Shown: positions 44,234-56,035 of the stretch, piece by piece
Layout: every line of letters begins with the position of its first letter
How positions within the stretch are numbered: the stretch's first letter is position 1
Assembly (NCBI GenBank): GCA_948474755.1
Contig: CAOLHI010004222.1
Coordinates: forward strand, 62,001-126,000
Length of the DNA stretch: 64,000 nucleotides
DNA from: Ctenosaura bakeri
Lineage: Eukaryota > Chordata > Lepidosauria > Squamata > Iguanidae
Direction: 5' to 3'
The notes under the pieces: generated by a model
The model's database searches: none
Seen by the model: the letters and a program-made list of their open reading frames with translations, nothing else
What the model was told of the DNA's origin: nothing
Program-made: the position numbers and the translations under genes

Positions 44234-45112
44234 ATGGCGATGAAACAGAAACTGAATGGATCTAATGAAGAAATGAAAGCTTTTATACAGAAACTTATAA
44301 CAGAGTCTAACCAAGCTCTTGTAACTACATTAACCTCTAATATAAAAGGAGAAATGAATGAGATGTATAAAAATATTTCAAAAGAAATAAAAGAATTGGA
44401 CAGTAAGGTGGATGGTATAAAAAAAATCCAAGTTGATCAGCAGACAAAAATGATAGAACATGATGACAGGATTTCCCGGCTGGAGAGGCAGATCATACAG
44501 TTTCAGGATCAAAATCGACGAAATAATGTGAGAATTCGTGGGTTTGCAAAGCTGCCACATGAAACTGTAAAATCCTTGAAAGAAGAAGTTCTAAAATGGC
44601 AAAAAAGTATTGCTCCTGAGATTATATGGGAACAACAGGATACAGAGAGGATTCATCACGTAGTAGCTACAAAAAGAGGAATAACTCCCAGAGACATTGG
44701 TATGAGAGTGGCAAATTTCAATAAAAAGGATGATTTGATGAAAGCTATCAGAAAATGTCCAGGACCATTGAAGTATGGAAAGAATACAGTGGAAATCTAT
44801 AATGATTTATGCCGGGAAACAATACATTGGAGGAGAGAAATGAAACCTTGTATCATAGTTCTACAGAGAGCTGGAAAAAGACACAGTTGGGGATATCCCA
44901 TTTTTCTGAAATTTCAATGGACTGGCAAATATTGCAGAATAAATTCTCTTGAACAAGGATTACAACTTTTGAGAAATTTGAAATTGATGCAGCAAGATGA
45001 GAGAAGCTGCGAGGAAGGAGCGGTTAGAGGAGCAGAAGAAAGAGCAGTGGGAGGAGCAACTGGAGGAGATGAGAAGGAGATTTCGGGAGACAAAAGAAAG
45101 GACAGAGGTTGA
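44234..45112 (+). CDS. L1 ORF1 protein (292 codons, open)
   Basis: RNA-binding chaperone of the L1 particle. ATG 44234 is chosen because an earlier ATG at 44211 meets a stop after six codons. Residues about 20-100 form a coiled coil (ISRLERQIIQFQDQNRRNN ends it), residues about 98-180 the RRM (RRNNVRIRGFAK, DIGMRVANFNKKDDLM), followed by a C-terminal domain (VEIYNDLCRETIHWRREM) and a Glu/Gly/Arg-rich tail in which the frame probably shifted: the overlapping frame 44997-45200 gives a charged helix (EEQKKEQWEEQLEEMRRRF) typical of an ORF1 end. So the last 40 codons may be out of frame. Confidence 0.85.
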   Translation: MAMKQKLNGSNEEMKAFIQKLITESNQALVTTLTSNIKGEMNEMYKNISKEIKELDSKVDGIKKIQVDQQTKMIEHDDRISRLERQIIQFQDQNRRNNVRIRGFAKLPHETVKSLKEEVLKWQKSIAPEIIWEQQDTERIHHVVATKRGITPRDIGMRVANFNKKDDLMKAIRKCPGPLKYGKNTVEIYNDLCRETIHWRREMKPCIIVLQRAGKRHSWGYPIFLKFQWTGKYCRINSLEQGLQLLRNLKLMQQDERSCEEGAVRGAEERAVGGATGGDEKEISGDKRKDRG

Positions 45113-45229
45113 GGAGGACTGGAGGAAACATCATGATATAACAGAAGAAGAAGAAAGAGAATTTTACAGAGTAGGAGAAGGGTTGATGACAAATGATTAG
45201 AATATATCTTTATAGTTTGTATATGGATA

Positions 45230-45545
45230 GAGATAGATATATGTATATATAAAGTAAAAGGGTAGAGAGAAGGAAGGAAGGGGGAAGAGAGGGAAAAAAA
45301 TATGGGAAAGAAAAATAATCGAGAGAAGGTATTAGTCTCTATGACTGGAGTTGGTATACCTTTACCCCCCCCCAAAGACCATTAGTGGTCATTGCAAAGC
45401 AAGAATGCTTTGGAGGGAAAGGGGGGGAAATGTATGTGTGGGTAGGGGGAGGGATAAATGGGGAGGGAGGGAAGGGGGAGGGGAATGGGAACGGGGAAGG
45501 GAAGGGGAAGGGGAAGAGGAGCACTACACTAAAGAGACAATGGGA
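45230..45545 (+). repeat. Purine/G-rich tract between L1 ORF1 and ORF2
   Basis: Mostly A and G, with dense runs of three to six G at 45420-45515 (GGGGAGGGAGGGAAGGGGG among them). Could form G-quadruplexes on the plus strand. The antisense Pro-rich frame over it is a by-product of the composition. Confidence 0.8.
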
Positions 45546-45570
45546 AGTAGGATTAAGAGACTGGAAATAT

Positions 45571-47723
45571 GAAAAATGGAAAATAGACTGAGAGTATCAA
45601 CATTAAATGTGAAAGGATTAGGGTCAATAATAAAGAGAAAAAGGATAGAATCGATATAAAAAAAGATAAGGCTGATATAATTTTCTTACAGGAAACACAT
45701 GGAAAACGAGATAAAAGAAATGAACTTAAATTGAATTGGGTTGCCACTTATGAAGAAGCATTTGGTACATCTAAATCAAGAGGAGTAGCAATTATAATTT
45801 CTAAAAGATGTAATTTCATTGTAATAAGTGTAGAGTCAGACAAAAAAAGTAGATATGTAATTATACAAGGTGAAATAGATGGAGAAATATATGTTTTAGC
45901 GAATATTTATGCACCTAATGAGAAGCAAAAAGAGTTTTATGAAGAAACATTTAGTAAGATTAAAAATATGAAAGGAGATTATATAATAATGGCAGGCAAT
46001 TTTAATATGGTGATGGACAGGTGGAAAGATAAATCGGATCCATTAATTAGAGACAGATATAATAATATAACAATTTTAAACAAATTGGTGAGTAGAAATG
46101 AATTGTTAGATGTTTGGAGGTTAATAAAAGGTGAAGAAAAGAAATATACGTACTATTCATCAGCCCATAAAAATTATTCAAGAATAGATGATATTTTTGT
46201 ATCAAAGAATATGATACCAAGATTAATAAATATGGAAATTGAAACAATAAAAGTAACAGATCATGCTTTGATGAATTTGGATATAGCTATGAAAAAGAAT
46301 TACAGAGAAGCAAAAAGGTGGAGATTGGACACTAACTTACTCAACTATAAAGAGATAGTAAATAAAATAGAGAAGGAATGGCAAGAAATTTGGGATATAT
46401 ATAATAAGGAAGTATCACAAGATGTATTATGGGATACCATGAAGGCAGTGGTAAGAGGAATATGTATTAAAGAATCAAGAAAATTAAAGAGACAACTGGG
46501 GGGGGGAATTGAAGTTAGAAAAAGAAATAAAGGAACTAGAGAATGAATATATAATAGATAGGACTAAACAGAAGTATATAGTATTACAAGCAAAAAGAAA
46601 TGAATTAGAAAAGATAGAAATGGATGAAGTCCAGAAAAAATTAATATATTTGAAAAGGGAATTTTTTGAATATAGTAATAAAAATTCTAAAATGCTGGCT
46701 AGATCAGTACAATAAAAAAAAACTAGGAACATGATTGGAGTAGTAAAAGATAAGTTTGGCAAAGAAAATAGGCTGATGAAAGATAAATTAAAAATATTTG
46801 AGGAATTTTTTCAAGAATTGTACTCAGCAGAAGAAAAATCTGTAGAGAATCTAGAGGAATATATTAATAAGAATTGGAAAGCAATGCTAACAGAACAAGA
46901 TAAAGGATTGATGGAAGAAATGATATCAGAAGAGGAAATAAAAGAAGTAATAAATAATTTGAAAGGAGGGAAATCACCAGGATTGGACAGACTAGGTCCA
47001 GAATATTATAAAACATTTAAAAAATGTTTAATTCCCAAATTAAAAGTATTATACAATAGTATATTAAGGGGTGATAAAATCCCATTACCATGGAAGCAAT
47101 CATTAATAATATTAATTTTAAAAGCAAGTAAGGATCCGACTGATCCAGGTTCTTATAGACCAATATCTTTAATAAACCAAGATGCTAAAATATTGACAGC
47201 AATAATGGCGAAGAGGATGAATAAATTTATTTATAAGTACATACATAAAGATCAATGTGGTTTTATTCAAGGAAGACAGATGGCAAATTTAAAAGGGAAA
47301 ACGATAAATAAAATAAATATAATGGATAGAGATAAACAAAACGCTGGAATCTTAGCATTAGATATATTTAAAGCTTTTGATTGTGTGGAATGACCGGCGT
47401 TAAAAATAATTTTAAATAAAATAGGACTAGGAGAGAGATTTAAAGGTTTAATAAATCAATTATATTCACATAATACACTTGTAGTGATGGTAAATGACGG
47501 AATTACAGAACAGATTCAAATATCAAGAGGAACGAGACAGGGATGTCCATTATCTCCAGTTTTATTTGCAATAGTTATAGAAACTTTAGCCGATGAAATA
47601 AGAAATGATGAGAATTTGGAAGGAATTGGAACTAAGGAGAAAAATAAAATAAGTTTATTTGCAGATGATACATTGTTAACAATTAAAGATCCAGTTAAAA
47701 AGATAGATAGAATAGACAAACAA
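45571..47723 (+). pseudogene. L1 ORF2: endonuclease and partial RT
   Basis: Begins MENRLRVSTLNVKGLGS at 45579. A stop/shift near 45657 separates this from the open frame 45731-46546 (endonuclease). Motifs: DIIFLQETH near 45675, YAPNEKQ near 45907, AGNFNMVMD near 45993 where a catalytic Asp (usual GDFN) is Asn, YSRIDDIF near 46180, TDHALM near 46258. RT frame 46731-47393: GGKSPGLDRLGPEYY near 46965, YRPISLINQDAKIL near 47155, CGFIQGRQ near 47258; TGA 47391-47393; then 47484-47723 with RGTRQGCPLSPVLFAIVIET and FADD 47658-47669. Ends abruptly at the ERV junction. Confidence 0.9.
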
Positions 47724-48721
47724 TCGCGGACCAGTTGGGTCCCCTAACTCGGTCCACTGGGATCATGTGGTTGAACGTGGTGATGCATTCTCACCTGACA
47801 GCCAATAGTCAGGACCTGACCCAACTGGCCAGGCTTTGCATGTCCCCATCCAAGCTCCCTACTCTTGAGTCGGCCATGGCGGCTCGGGGCCTTGTTAGGC
47901 TCGAGGTCCATGACTGGATGAGAGAGGTAGTGAAGATCCTTTGGCCCGGACAGAGTGCAAGCGTGCTCTACGTCATGGAGCAGCAGGGTCCTCGTGAGAA
48001 CCCTGAGGCTTACGTGGCGCGGAAGCAGCTGCTCGCCATTCTGGCTGAGAAGGTCCCCCTGACTGCCCGTGGGTACAACTTCGACATTGTGGAGTTCAAG
48101 ACTCTGTTGTACGGAGGCTTGAACCACGAAATGAAGATGGTCCTAGGTTTGGTGGACCCGGACCCGACATCTTGGGAAGACTTTGGGAACAACCTCCATC
48201 GGGTCGCTGACCTGCTACGAGAGGCTGGCTCCCTCTGACATTAAGGCCCAAAAAGAGATGCCAGGAATTGGGAACCCATAGCCGAAGTGAGTTACTCGAA
48301 CTATGGGCCCCATTCCCAACACAGGAGGACAGTGCCGAACTCCATTCCACGTGGGAATTGGAGCTCGCACCAAGCCCCCAGCAGGCAGTGGCAAGGGAGA
48401 GACTCCCGCAGCCAGCCAGGCAAGGCAGAGAATCCCTCACAGCAGCCGACTGCCCCCAAACAGCCCTCTGAATCTGGCTTTCCCAGGGAGACGTCTGGTG
48501 GGTACGATCCCACAGCCCAGACGTACTCCACAGACAGAGTTAGAATCTGGGGCATGCTGGGAAAGTGCAGACTGGACATGAGCCAGTTTGACAAACAGCC
48601 CACGTCGGAGCTTTTGGAAGCGCTGGACAAACAGCTTTCTGCAGGCGGTAAACAGCAGGTCCATGCCGTGACCAACGACCCACCTCCGGCTGGGTACTAC
48701 CCGACATTAGACTTGCAGGAC
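47724..48721 (+). pseudogene. gag: gag of ERV copy D, 3' half
   Basis: Begins DQLGPLTRSTGIMWLNVVMH, homologous to residue ~260 of copy C Gag, right at the L1 junction. The frame 47735-48238 holds the capsid-like part (VLYVMEQQGPRENPEAY, LLYGGLNHEMKMVLGL). A small deletion near 48236-48250 shifts to 48287-48721, with WNSHQ/RQWQGRDS-type basic tail and ending DLQD before UAG 48722-48724. No zinc knuckle in the C-terminal part. Confidence 0.85.
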
Positions 48722-48724
48722 TAG
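48722..48724 (+). other. Conserved gag-pro UAG, copy D
   Basis: GAC-TAG-GGG-TGC. Here the upstream gag frame (48287-48721) and the downstream protease frame (to 48990) are the same without any indel, which is the clearest support for a read-through arrangement. Confidence 0.75.
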
Positions 48725-49137
48725 GGGTGCCCTCGGTCCAGGAATCTTCCGTACAACGTTGTGGCCAAGTTGCGGCCAGACAAGCGGGGAAGGTTCTGGG
48801 TGAAGGCAGGCATAGGGACCGAGGGGGGAAAGACTCCTGCCACCCTTCTTGTGGACTCTGGTGCGGCACTGAATGTGCTGCACCCCAAACTTGTAGGACA
48901 TGGTGAACCTACACCCGAACGTGTCCAGCTTGCTGGATATGGCGGGGGGGTCACCTCGCCCGAGCTTGGAGAGACATCCCGATGTCCATAGAGACGTTCC
49001 ACTTTCAGCTGTGGGCTTGCGAGAACCGGGGCGAGGACGATGGCCTTCTGGGCATCGGCTTCCTCCAGGGAAACAAACTCACAATTGACTACGCGAACAG
49101 GTTTCTATGGAAGTTAGACCAGGGACCAGCTGAAATT
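48725..49137 (+). pseudogene. pro: Protease of ERV copy D (one frameshift)
   Basis: In frame after the UAG: GCPRSRNLPYN, RFWVKAGIGTEGGKTPATLL, then LVDSGAALNVLHPKLV with the catalytic DSG at about 48852-48860. A base lost in the G run near 48943-48950 leads to a TAG at 48989; the domain end (ENRGEDDGLLGIGFL) is in the frame of 48982-49398. With Ala after DSG this is the most canonical active site of the four copies. Confidence 0.85.
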
Positions 49138-52100
49138 TTGGCCGTGCATCGCTGTGCCACCATTAAAGCTCCTGCCCCCGTGCGTTGTGTGACTAGCGAC
49201 CCGTGGGTGAAAGCTTTACCGGAAGTCTGGATCAAAGATAAAATTGAGTGTGGGACTGTAAAGGAGGCTTGTGTCCTGATAGAAGGCCACGATCCCCCGC
49301 GTCAAAAACAGTACAAATACCCAACCGAGGCTGAAGAAGGCACAGGGAAAACCATAGAGGGGCTCCTTCAGTGTGATGTAATAACCTCTATGCAGTAGAT
49401 TTGTAATGCGCCCTTGTGGCCAGTACTAAAATCTGATGCCAAAATGTGGAGGATGACTATAGATTTCAGGGCTTTGAACTCCGTGACTCCTCCCGTGGCA
49501 CCGGTTGTGGCAAAGTATAATGAGATCCTGTCCGCCATTGCGGCAGGAGCCAAATATTATAGTGTTATTGATTTGGCAAACGCTTTTCACTCAATTCCAC
49601 TCCATGAGGCGTGTTGGTATAAATTCACCTTCACGTTCCGGGGCCAGCAATACGTGTTTAAACGCACGCCCCAGGGCTTCCACTCCAGCTTGAGCATTTG
49701 CCACGCACACATGGTTAAGATGTGGAACAAGCTGCAGCCAGCTTCAAGGTCTCACATCTTATTCTACATGGACGACATTTTGGTCCATTCAGACATTGAA
49801 GAAAAGACCCGGGAAATCACCCACGAAGTATTAGGGATCACCGATTAAACCAGCTTCAAGGCCATTAGGGAAAAAGCCCAGCTGGTGTCCACAGAGGTGA
49901 AACACCTGGGTTTTTGTTTAGGCACTGATGGTTGCATTCCCAACGCACAGCGGGTAGAGGTGATCTCGAAGATGCCAGCCCCCACAGATGTGCACTCCCT
50001 GCGTTCCCTCCTTGGGACGTTCAACTTTTCTAGGGATTTTATAGAGTCTTTCGCCATCAAAGCGAAGCCTCTGTATGCCCTACTAAAGAAGAACGCCAAG
50101 TGGGACTGGGGACCGGCACAGCAGCAAGCTTTTGTCCAACTTAAGGAGGATTTGATGAGAGCACCAGCTCTGGTGCACCCAAACATGGCCAAGCCGTTCC
50201 TCATTCAGTTAGCCACCTCTGATAAGAGCATAGGGGCAGTCTTATCACAGCAACAAAATGGCACTCAGAGTGTAATAGCGTATGCCCCCCAAAACTTGGA
50301 TTCACACGAGACCAAATTTAGTTCCTGCGAGAAGACATGTGTCGCTCTTATCTTGCCTCTAACACATTGAGAGTTTATGATTGGAGGCGCCCGTGTGATT
50401 GTCCAGACCCCCCCCCCCACACCACTTAAGTACATCCTCTCTGGAAAGGTCCAGAATGTCCAACACCAGGATTGCCAAATGGACTGTTTCCTTGGTGTCG
50501 TGTGGGGTGGATTTCCAAAAGCAGCCGCAGGACCCACCAGCTCCATATGGTCTAGCTGTGACCGGAGCCATGCATGAGTGTCCTTTACCACCATTGAGCA
50601 CCAGTGAATGGCCAGTGGAATGGAGAGTCTCCCTTGAGGAAGCTCAGTTACAGGGCTTCGTTTGTTGGTTCTGTGACAGGTCATCCATGCAAGTGGAAGG
50701 TAGCCCACAGACAGGCTATGGAGCGATCTGCGTCACAGACTCCTTCACCCTACAGGGGAAGCCCAGCCACACTACAGTCAAGCGGCGGCGGTAGAAACTC
50801 TAAAGGCCATTTTGGAGCACAAACCGCTTGACTGTCCCCTGGCTATTTATACCGATTCAGATTGGATGGCTAAGGCTGTTAAGGTAACGTCTGGTTACCG
50901 ATTTGGCTCCAAAACAACCTCAAAACATCAGATGGGAAGCCCATAGCCCATCTAGAGAAGTGGGTCAGTATTGCAGCCCAATTGAGGAACGGGTTGCCCC
51001 TACTTGGGTAGCTCATGTCAGAGAATACCAGAAAAAGGGTACGGCTACCTGCATTTGGAACACCAGGGCAGACGCCATAGCCCAGGATGCAGTGTTGCAG
51101 GATGGGGCTCCCATCGCCACCATTAATGTTAACCCAAAGGAACAGCTAGTCCCTCCCGTGTTTGATTTAGGAGTATTACAAAAGGGAGACTCTGAGATCT
51201 TGGAGCTGTCCAGGAAAGGCTCGGACGAGTCTGGCCAGTTCAGGATCTCCCAATCAGATGGAGTATATTGGGTTATTGATGCCAGTGACCAGCGCCACTG
51301 GATCGTACCCAAGGACCTCTGCAGTGACATTATCCAGTTTGTACACAAGCGGGGACACCGAGGGCGAAGTGTGACTCTGGACTGGGTTTGGGAAACTGGA
51401 TGGTGGCCACGAGTCAAGCAGGATGTTGACCAGTGGGTGGACAACTGTTTGGTTTGTGCCATGGTCAACACTGACACCACCGGTCCCAAGGCACCCATCC
51501 AGCACCAATGCATCGAGGGTCCCTGGTCACTCATTCAAATAGACTTTATAGGCCCGTTGCCCACAACCCTGCATGGGAACAAATACTGTTTAACGATCAT
51601 CAATCCATTCAGCAAACGGATCGAGGCCTTTCCTTGTAGAGACAACACGGCAAGTACGGAGGTGCGCTTGCTCTTTAATAATGTCTGGGCGAGGTGGGGA
51701 GTGTCCCGTGACCTTGACTCCAACTTAGGGGTACACTTCACCGGTGAAGTTACTTAGAAGTTGTGCAAGGCACTGGGCATTTGCCAACGCTTTCACATCA
51801 CTCACCGCCCGCAAAGCTCAGGACAGGTTGAGAGGACAAACTGCACTCTGAAGGAGGCGCTTCGGAAAATGGTGTGTTCGTCCGGTAAGGACTGGGACAC
51901 GAAGCTGCCTATCATTTTAATGGCCTTCCAAGACACAGTGGCGTCCCACAGTTTCATGCCGCACATGGTAATGACTGGGCGGAAAATGATGCTACCTGAA
52001 GATTTTTGGATCAATACAAGCCTCCCCTCTGATTTAGAGCCGGTGGTTCTAAACAACGAGTGGGTGAGGAACCTGGTCAGCCATCTTGGGCAAGTTCACC

Positions 52101-52536
52101 CGCAGGTCGCAGCACAGCTAGGAAAGAATCTACAGAAAATGGACAGGAGGTTGGGATGGGTCCACCGCCCTTGCCAGTGGGAGGAGGGACAGCTGGTCCT
52201 CTATAGAAACTTCTATAGGGACAAACACTCCCTCGCTGCCAAGTGGGTTGGTCCCGTCCCCATCGTGAAGCGAGTTTCACCCGCAGTCTACCAAGTTAAA
52301 ATCCCTAGGAAGAAAGGAGACTGGCTGAAATTCTTCCATGTCTCACAGCTTAAAGAGTGGAAGGGCCAGCCAGTTGACTCAAAAAGCATCATGGAGCCAG
52401 ACCAACTTGAGGAGCCCACCAGGAAGGCTCCCCTGAGTGTAATTGCTCCTTAAGTTTCTTTGAATTACACGGAGATTCCAGAAATAGATTTGTGGAGACA
52501 TTTGTCTCCATTTACGAGGCATTCGACAAAGGTTAA
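49138..52536 (+). pseudogene. pol: pol of ERV copy D: RT, tether, RNase H, integrase
   Basis: Linker and RT start in 48982-49398, TAG 49396-49398, then 49414-49848 with YMDD at 49765-49776 (A and C have YVDD). Next: shift near 49848, 49885-50370 (tether), TGA 50368-50370 where A has Trp, 50399-50794 (RNase H, CDRSSMQVEG: the catalytic DGS has become DRS), shifts near 50795-50900, 50903-51757 (RNase H end and integrase: HKRGH, CLVCAMVN, QIDFIGPLP), TAG 51755-51757, 51761-52453 (SGQVERTN with the catalytic Glu, then KWVGPVPIVK). TAA 52451-52453; homologous family end TAA 52534-52536. Confidence 0.9.
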
Positions 52537-54537
52537 ACGGCCAATGTCTGCACAGAGCGAAGGTGGAGTGGCGACCCCCTCCCAAGCTCCTGGTTATTGT
52601 AAATAGTCGCGCCATGTAGATAGTTTTGTTTGCTTGGTTTGGTGTTATTTAGATGATTTTTGTTAGTTAGCTCTGTCTTTGTACTGTTTTGGGGGAAGAC
52701 CCACGGGATGGCTGTCCTGAGGTCCTCCTGTCCTCTGAGGTAGATCAGGCCTGCAGAGTCAGCCTGGGCACCCTGAGGAAGGGGTGTGAGTTGGACTGGG
52801 ACACCAGCCACCTCTCACACTGAGGGATGGTCTTGTGCGTCCTGGGAAAAAAGGGCAAGACAAAGGGGTCTCACTACCCTCTCAGCAGAACCAGGTCTGA
52901 CTCTGGAGTTCTGGTCTACCACCCAGAATAACCCCTGCCTTCCAGAAACTTCTCTCCTCATTCCGTCTGCAAGCTTGGATTGTTAGGGTGAGAGCAATCT
53001 GAGCCTCTATGTCATTCTTCACTTAATTCAGCCTTGTATTCCTAAATTTAGATCAAGCCTCTGACGACTCATAAGGGCAGGAGGCCCACACAATTGACAA
53101 GACGCCTGGCCCCGGTGCATTGTGCCCAATCTGCATATATTAATAGAACATTTGCATACATACGCCCAACCATCCGGGACAATCACCGAGAGGGTCAGGG
53201 TCCACTCTGGCAATGAGCAAGCGTGCACTCGCTTGTCTCTGATTTGGTTAATTCTTTCTTTTCCACCATTTTGGGAGCCCTCACTGCCAGGCGTAGACCA
53301 GAGCATAACCTAGTCCAACTGAGCACGTGTGTACCACTGCCATCGCAAATGGGGCTTCAGTAAGGGCAACGAAATACAAAGAATTGCATTAATGACTCTC
53401 TCATATTACACCATGATTTTTGTTGCAGGCCCGATCCACCACAGATGGTACCTCTTGCCCGGAGGGCCCCCTCTACTGAGGTGTGGCCAGACCGACCTAC
53501 AACTTACGGTGGCCAAGGTCTGAGGCAGTCACCCCTTCACCCTCCATGTTAGCAACTTTGCCTGGCTTCTAGTTAAAACTGAGGCTCCCATCTTCCCCAA
53601 ATTTCTGAATTCGAACACAACTCCCAGTAGGTTCCTTGCCATTTATTTGCATTTGTTAATTGCATTGGCTATCAACCATGTCAGTCTTTCCTCCATAAGC
53701 TATAGGTCTACGATTCCCGAGAGCCGAGACTACCCACAGACTCATCCTCCACCCCCAGGCACCGTGGGGGGGGGTGAGCACAGAGACTTCACTGTTCCAG
53801 CCAAGGAGCCAAACCCGAGATACAACCTGATCCTGTTGTCGCAGTTGGGGACCCCAGACAAGGCGATCCAGCCGCTCCCCAATGGACTTTATGGACTACT
53901 GTGCTAGTACAAAGACTTTTTGCCATTTGGACTACTTTCTGCAAAGAGCTAGTGTTCCCTGGCTAGCTTGACTACAGACTTAGACATTTTGTTGCTGTTC
54001 CCGCTCTGCTTGGACGCATGTTGCTCGTTTGCTCCAGCCATGAGACTTTTCCTGTTCCCGGGGGTGAAGAGACTTTTGCTTGCACCTGATCTCCCCCGGA
54101 CTGCAAACTCTCATTCCAGTATCCACTTGAACTGATTGCTTCTTGGATTACTTCCATTACCAGACCCTGCATTGGATTTACAGTATTTCACTGATTATTT
54201 CATTTTGCTTCGCTATATTGCCTTTCTCCATTGGCGGGAGGGTTCTTTCATTAGTCACCATCCATTGCTATTGTTATATTGCTTTAATTGATTGCTACTG
54301 ATATTGATTCCATTGCTATGACTTGGAAATTGATGTTTGTCTGTGTGAATGTGGTTAGGCTTAGTTTTATTAGATAAGGAATGCTTCTTACTAGACAGGA
54401 ATGTTGCAAAAAGCCTTTTGCTCATAGGAGTGATACGACCCCGGGGTCTGTAGACCTCCATTTGGCGCCAAAGTGTTTTAAAAAGTTAATTGGAAAACGT
54501 CCGATATTGTCCCAATACTGCCCATTTTTTGGGGGGG
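52537..54537 (+). other. Long 3' region of ERV copy D, ends in polypurine tract
   Basis: Two kilobases, closely similar to 10506-12585. ATTTGCAT at 53150-53157 and 53645-53652, stem CAAGCG/CGCTTG near 53218-53235, polypurine tract TTTTTTGGGGGGG before 54538. No frame agrees with copy A. Confidence 0.7.
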
Positions 54538-54910
54538 TGTTACTGCGGTCCAGGACTACCCAGAGATAGCACTCAATATCCTTTTCATATCAAATAATTC
54601 AGCTTTCCTCTGCCACCCCGCTCCATGTGTTTGTGAGGCCTCCAGACAAGCACGTAAACAGGCACGGTCGATAATTGCTGGACAATCCATTCTCCACCCA
54701 GGCAGGCCAGACAACACCGGTTTGTCGCTTCAGGGACCTCTCTGGCAAACACCTCATTGCATACGCACGATACTAACAAAGGCTCCCTGCCCTGAGCAGG
54801 CAACCTGACAAAGCTGTACTAAGCGCTCTGTATTTGCATACTGGCTACACTATTGTTAATTCGAGTTTAAGTCAATCATGCTAAACTCTGACCTTTCCAA
54901 GGCTTTGTCC

Positions 54911-55786
54911 TGTTACTGCGGTTATGTTATGTCTGGTGAGAGAACTAGATATCTCTTGATATCAAATAATTTGACCTTTACTTAACCTCCTCTGCCACCC
55001 TGCTCCACGTTTTTGCAAAGGGCCACCAGACAAGCACGTCACAGGCACAGCCGTTAATGGTTGTACATTCCAAACCGCATTTAGGCAGGCAACTTAAGCC
55101 TCTCCGTCGCTTCAGGGACCATCCTCTTGCAAACATGCCTTGCTCAGCACGACATTACACAAAGACGCCCGGCCGAGGGCTGAGCAAGTCCTTTCTGTTG
55201 AGCTATTTGCATACTGGTCATACTATTGTCATCAAGTGCTACGCTCATCATGTAAACTTGACCTTTTCCAACTCTTTTGTCCAGCTCCAAAATCCCTTTG
55301 TTCTCACCGAGCATGGCATGGCCTGTAGGTACAATCCACCCTATAAAAACCCCTTGATTCCGAGCCTTCCTTGGAACGCTTGGATCACCCTGGACTTCCA
55401 TATAGCCTTGCTGCCACTCTGTCCAGCGAAGCTGTTCCCTCAGCAAGCCTCACTGAGCTTTCTCTCCTGCATTCTCTCCAGGACTACGTGAAAAGGTGTC
55501 GTATTGCCCATTTTCCCCAAAACTCTCCATCTCTATTTCTAGTTAGCTGTGCACATGTTGTGTCTTATTTGTTGTTTGTCCTTTAATAAAACTATTATTT
55601 TTGTTACTTTAAAACTTGTCTGGCTGCTCCTCTGACCTGACGTCGTAGACATAGGGTTAAAAGATCCCAGCTAAAGTTACCCTGCCTCTCGTTAGCTTAA
55701 GAAAGTGCTTGAGTCTAATTTCCCCATCTCGTGTTTTATTTGGCAATTGGGGTGCCCCTCCCGGGACCCCAACATACAGAGTAACA
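54911..55786 (+). mobile_element. Solo LTR of the same ERV family inside the copy D LTR
   Basis: 876 bp, TGTTAC...GTAACA, with GTCC at 54907-54910 and 55787-55790. GATATC 54948-54953 and 54958-54963, octamer 55205-55212, TATAAAAA near 55340. The host LTR continues without loss after the second GTCC. Confidence 0.9.
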
Positions 55787-55867
55787 GTCCCACTCCCAAA
55801 TCGCATTGTTCTCACCAAGTAAGGTATGGCCTGCAGTCACAATTCACCCTATAAAAACCCCTGATTC

Positions 55868-56035
55868 TGAGACCTTCCTCTGATCACTCCTGAGTTCCGG
55901 ACCACCTTGCTGCCGCTTTGCCTGGCAAGCTTTTCCCTCAGTTCCAGTAACTAAGCCCGCTCAATCTGGGATCGCTCCAAACTTTCAGACTGCCTTGCTG
56001 ATGCTTTGTTTGGCGAGCTGTCCCCTCAGTCCCAC
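55868..56035 (+). repeat. Imperfect tandem duplication in the copy D LTR
   Basis: 55868-55945 and 55964-56035 align (GATC.CTCC, ACCACCTTGCTGCCGCTTTG versus GACTGCCTTGCTGATGCTTTG, TCCCCTCAGT). Other LTRs have one copy. The two copies are diverged, so the duplication is not recent. Confidence 0.65.

Larger units (their letters stand above)
43782..47723 (+). mobile_element. L1 LINE with intact ORF1, cut off within RT
   Basis: 5' UTR from about 43782, ORF1 44234-45112, G-rich spacer, ORF2 from about 45571 to 47723. It lacks the end of RT, the C-terminus and the tail: a 3' loss, which is not how L1 copies are normally truncated. The next base belongs to ERV copy D gag. AT-rich, unlike its neighbours. 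Confidence 0.85.

Noticed and set aside
45339..45524. Pro/Phe-rich minus-strand frame
   Set aside because: It is the antisense of the purine-rich L1 spacer; the composition alone creates it.
47484..47747. RT fragment with a novel C-terminus
   Set aside because: The last codons are read out of frame from ERV D gag across the deletion junction.
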